Under the pieces are notes generated by a model. That model was not told the origin of the DNA, ran no database searches, and saw nothing but the letters and a program-made list of their open reading frames with translations. A stretch of 7,610 nucleotides of DNA from Chloroflexota bacterium (GTDB lineage Bacteria > Chloroflexota > Dehalococcoidia > SM23-28-2 > RBG-16-64-32), in NCBI GenBank assembly GCA_005882715.1, contig VBEI01000157.1, positions 1 through 7,610 of the forward strand, read 5' to 3'. The position numbers and the translations under genes were made by a program. Shown piece by piece: positions 5,740 through 7,610 of the stretch; the first letter of the stretch is position 1; each line of letters begins with the position of its first letter.

Positions 5740-6732
5740 ATGCGTGAAACCATCGCCGTTCTCGGCGCCGGCAACATGGGCAGCGCCGTCGCGCAGGTCC
5801 TTGCCTCCAACGGTCACGCCGTGCGCGCCTGGAGCATCGAGACCGACGTGCTCGAAGAGATGCGCGGCGATGCTCGCAACACGAAGTACCTAGCGGGTGT
5901 CGAACTGCACCCCCGAATCGAGGCCGTTTGGGAACTCGAGAAGGCTGTTGGCGGCGCGGCCGTTGTCGTCCTCAGCGTGCCCTCGCAAATTGTGGCAGGC
6001 ATAGCGCGAGACCTGAAGCCTTTTCTACGGCGCCAACAGTTCGTGCTGAACGTGGCCAAGGGGCTGGAGTCAGGGACGAACTGTCGCCTGAGCGAGGTTA
6101 TCGTCCGTGAGCTTGGCGAGGAATTTCGGCCGGCCGTCGGCAGCATGGGCGGGCCGGCGATCGCCATCGAGATGGCGCGCGGCATGCCGACGGCTGTCAT
6201 TGTCGCTTTCGAGGAAGAGGCCGCTGCGAGGCGGGTGCAGGCGCTGCTCCAGAACGACTGGGTGAAGGTTGACACGACCACGGACCTCTGCGGACTTGAG
6301 CTTTCGTCCACCCTCAAGAACGTCTACGCCATCGCGCTCGGGATATGCGACGGCATCGGAATGGGGGCGAACACGAAGGCATTCGTCGGCACGCTGGCGA
6401 TCGCGGAGATGGGTCGCATCTGCGTGGCTCTCGGCGGGCAGGCGGAGACGGTGTATGGCCTCGCCGGCCTCGGCGACCTGCTCACGACGGGCTACAGCCA
6501 GCACAGTCGGAACCGTACTCTGGGCGAGATGCTGGGCGCCGGGGGCGATTGGCAGCGCTTCGTCGAAGAGAAGACCGTGGAGGGCGTGCCTGCTTGCGGC
6601 GCAGTCAGGGAGCTGGTGGGCGAGAGCGGTCTTGCGCTTCCGCTGCTGGAGACGATCGACGCGATTATATGCAAGCGGGCTGAGGCGACACTGGCGATGG
6701 GCGAGCTCTTCCGAGCATATCGCTACGACTGA
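5740..6732 (+). CDS. gpsA: NAD(P)-dependent glycerol-3-phosphate dehydrogenase
   Basis: A 330-residue cytoplasmic dehydrogenase that reduces dihydroxyacetone phosphate to sn-glycerol 3-phosphate, the backbone for membrane phospholipids. The Rossmann dinucleotide motif GAGNMG is at residues 9-14, followed by NTKYLAG (47-53), VLSVPSQ (77-83) and VAKGLE (105-110). The C-terminal half has the catalytic Lys193 (SSTLKNVYAIALGICDG), NTK at 211-213, GLAGLGDLLTT (240-250) and SRNR (256-259), which binds the substrate phosphate in the family. Length is normal. Two motifs differ from the usual form: GGPAIA (137-142) where most enzymes have SGPSFA, and VGTLAIAEM (216-224) where an Arg before the GLAEM-like segment is common. 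It may therefore be a divergent or second GpsA. ATG 5740 has no visible ribosome binding site, but the frame is closed by a TAG at 5698 with no earlier start. Confidence 0.88.
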   Translation: MRETIAVLGAGNMGSAVAQVLASNGHAVRAWSIETDVLEEMRGDARNTKYLAGVELHPRIEAVWELEKAVGGAAVVVLSVPSQIVAGIARDLKPFLRRQQFVLNVAKGLESGTNCRLSEVIVRELGEEFRPAVGSMGGPAIAIEMARGMPTAVIVAFEEEAAARRVQALLQNDWVKVDTTTDLCGLELSSTLKNVYAIALGICDGIGMGANTKAFVGTLAIAEMGRICVALGGQAETVYGLAGLGDLLTTGYSQHSRNRTLGEMLGAGGDWQRFVEEKTVEGVPACGAVRELVGESGLALPLLETIDAIICKRAEATLAMGELFRAYRYD

Positions 6733-6802
6733 GCACTCACAAGCCGCGGATGTGGATGGAGGCCCAAAAAGGCGCTCCGCTACAATCGGGCGATGAGGCC
6801 GA

Positions 6803-7264
6803 TCAGAGGCCGGCTTCCTGGAGCGCCTCGTCCAGCGTGTGCCATGCCAGCGTCGCGCACTTCACGCGTACGGGGAATTTGCGCACGCCTGAAAGCGCCT
6901 CGAGGTCGCCCAGCGATTCGGGGTCGACAGTCTCCTCGCCGCGCATCATCGCGGTGAACGCCTCGCTCAGATGCTTCACTTCGCCCAGCGGCTTGCCGTT
7001 GATCGCTTCGGTCATCATCGAGGCGGAGGACTGGCTGATCGAGCAGCCGGAGCCCTTGTAAGCGACATCGGCGACGCGATCCCCGTCCACCAGCAGCTCG
7101 ACCGTGACCTCGTCCCCGCATAATGGGTTCAAGCCCTCATGCGTCGCGCTCGGGGAGGCGAGCGAGCCGCGATGGCGCGGGTTGCGATAGTGATCGAGGA
7201 TAATCTCCTTGTACAGCTCATCCAGCTCGGCCTCTTGCCGGGCGTACTCTTCGCGGAGGCTCAT
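6803..7264 (-). CDS. sufU: SufU-type iron-sulfur cluster assembly protein
   Basis: A 153-residue SufU. The N-terminal helix ELYKEIILDHYRNPRHRG (about 16-33) is the family signature. The zinc/sulfur-accepting residues are Cys49 and Asp51 (PLCGD), Cys74 (GSGCSISQSS) and Cys136 (VKCATLAW). They match the Bacillus subtilis set Cys41, Asp43, Cys66, Cys128 at a constant offset of eight. The extra stretch between the SSASMM helix and the last Cys (about residues 100-125) is the insertion that separates SufU from IscU. In B. subtilis SufU binds zinc and accepts persulfide sulfur from SufS, passing it to the SufBCD scaffold. Its position directly downstream of sufS on the same strand supports that role. 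The ATG has AGGAG (plus-strand positions 7269-7273) four bases before it. It converges with the gpsA-like gene; no strong terminator is visible in the 70-base gap. Confidence 0.93.
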   Translation of the reverse strand: MSLREEYARQEAELDELYKEIILDHYRNPRHRGSLASPSATHEGLNPLCGDEVTVELLVDGDRVADVAYKGSGCSISQSSASMMTEAINGKPLGEVKHLSEAFTAMMRGEETVDPESLGDLEALSGVRKFPVRVKCATLAWHTLDEALQEAGL

Positions 7265-7377
7265 GACGCTCCTGTCATTCCGAGCTCGCGGGGAGCCGAG
7301 CGGTATTGGGGCGGAGGCGAGGAATCTCGACGCCTGCCGAACAGAACGTCATTGCTCGCGGCCCCCGCTTCCAAACC
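7265..7377. repeat. sufS-sufU spacer with a repeat-like element
   Basis: The 113-base spacer holds TGTCATTCCGAG (7273-7284) and GCGAGGAATCTCG (7317-7329). Read on the minus strand the order is CGAGATTCCTCGC ... CTCGGAATGACA, which resembles a dispersed intergenic element I have seen in many environmental bacterial genomes. A small inverted repeat, GCTCG (7284-7288) with CGAGC (7297-7301), lies inside. The sufU-proximal edge abuts the AGGAG ribosome binding site of sufU. The resemblance is from memory, and copy number cannot be judged from one window. Confidence 0.45.
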
Positions 7378-7610
7378 TCATCGCTTAAAGAAGTCCCGCG
7401 TCGCCTCGAGCGCCTCGATGAGCACATCAACTTCCTCAGGGATGTTGTAGATGTAGAAGCTGGCGCGTGCGGTGCCCGAAACGCCGAGCGTACGCATCAG
7501 CGGCTGCGTGCAGTGATGTCCCGCTCGGATCGCCACGCCGTGGTGATCGAGTACTGTGCCGATGTCGTGAGGATGGAGGTCGCCGAAGTTAAACGACACG
7601 ACGCCCCCTC
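7378..7610 (-). CDS. sufS: Cysteine desulfurase SufS, C-terminal fragment (5' end beyond right edge)
   Basis: The frame runs in from the right edge and stops at TGA (plus-strand 7378-7380), giving about 76 residues that begin GGVVSFNFGDLHPHDIG. It is the C-terminal domain of a group II cysteine desulfurase, a PLP enzyme that takes sulfur from cysteine as a persulfide on its own Cys. The catalytic segment is RAGHHCTQPLM, whose Cys corresponds to E. coli SufS Cys364. The end, RASFYIYNIPEEVDVLIEAL, is typical of the family. The PLP-binding Lys lies outside the window. It is followed on the same strand, after 113 bases, by sufU, its usual sulfur acceptor in organisms lacking SufE; the rest of a SUF operon would be expected beyond the window edge. 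Confidence 0.92.
   Translation of the reverse strand, partial: GGVVSFNFGDLHPHDIGTVLDHHGVAIRAGHHCTQPLMRTLGVSGTARASFYIYNIPEEVDVLIEALEATRDFFKR

Noticed and set aside
6733..6802. Terminator in the convergent gpsA-sufU gap (a T5 run on the minus strand)
   Set aside because: The stem before the T-run is only about three pairs; no convincing structure on the plus strand.
7139..7450. Plus-strand open frame across the start of sufU and the sufS end
   Set aside because: It overlaps two well-identified genes and a spacer, and its product has no recognisable features.

Overview
The window reads as a GC-rich bacterial chromosome segment of mostly housekeeping and metabolic genes, with a small restriction-modification cassette set into it. 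GTG and TTG starts are used beside ATG. The SufS-SufU pair, a scaffold/sulfurtransferase of the Gram-positive type, together with the DUF35-thiolase pair, a CADD-like oxygenase and the palindromic intergenic repeats suggest an uncultured lineage such as Chloroflexota (Dehalococcoidia-like). That placement is an inference from gene style, not from any phylogenetic marker.

Layout. 3-191 (+) is the end of a cupin-fold protein cut by the left edge. 254-2411 is a compact putative restriction-modification (R-M) cassette: a 107-aa unknown protein (254-577, +) overlaps by one base the start of a 466-aa SPPY-type amino-methyltransferase (577-1977, +). That gene meets, stop codon on stop codon, a 145-aa GIY-YIG nuclease resembling the Eco29kI restriction endonuclease family (1974-2411, -). 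A short divergent intergenic region (2412-2498) carries a plausible promoter and a very strong ribosome binding site for the next block.

2499-4137 (+) encodes a DUF35 zinc-ribbon/OB-fold protein and an SCP2-type thiolase, a typical two-component acyl-CoA condensing or cleaving enzyme. They are separated by a near-perfect GC-rich palindrome. 4225-4917 (+) is a CADD-family diiron-type protein that keeps every metal ligand and the sacrificed tyrosine of the chlamydial p-aminobenzoate-forming enzyme. 4958-5683 (+) is an MBL-fold hydrolase with a full metal site. 5740-6732 (+) is a GpsA-like glycerol-3-phosphate dehydrogenase with some divergent motifs. The right end is transcribed leftwards: the SufS cysteine desulfurase C-terminus (7378 to the window edge) followed by SufU (6803-7264), with a repeat-like element between them.

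The most interesting parts are the R-M cassette and the CADD-like gene. In the cassette an Eco29kI-like nuclease is paired with an amino-methyltransferase, accompanied by a coupled unknown small protein, and the nuclease has an atypical Gln at the usual active-site Asn. The CADD-like gene suggests a self-sacrificing PABA route outside Chlamydia. No stretch longer than 300 bases lacks a gene, and I see no tRNA, rRNA, CRISPR array or insertion sequence.
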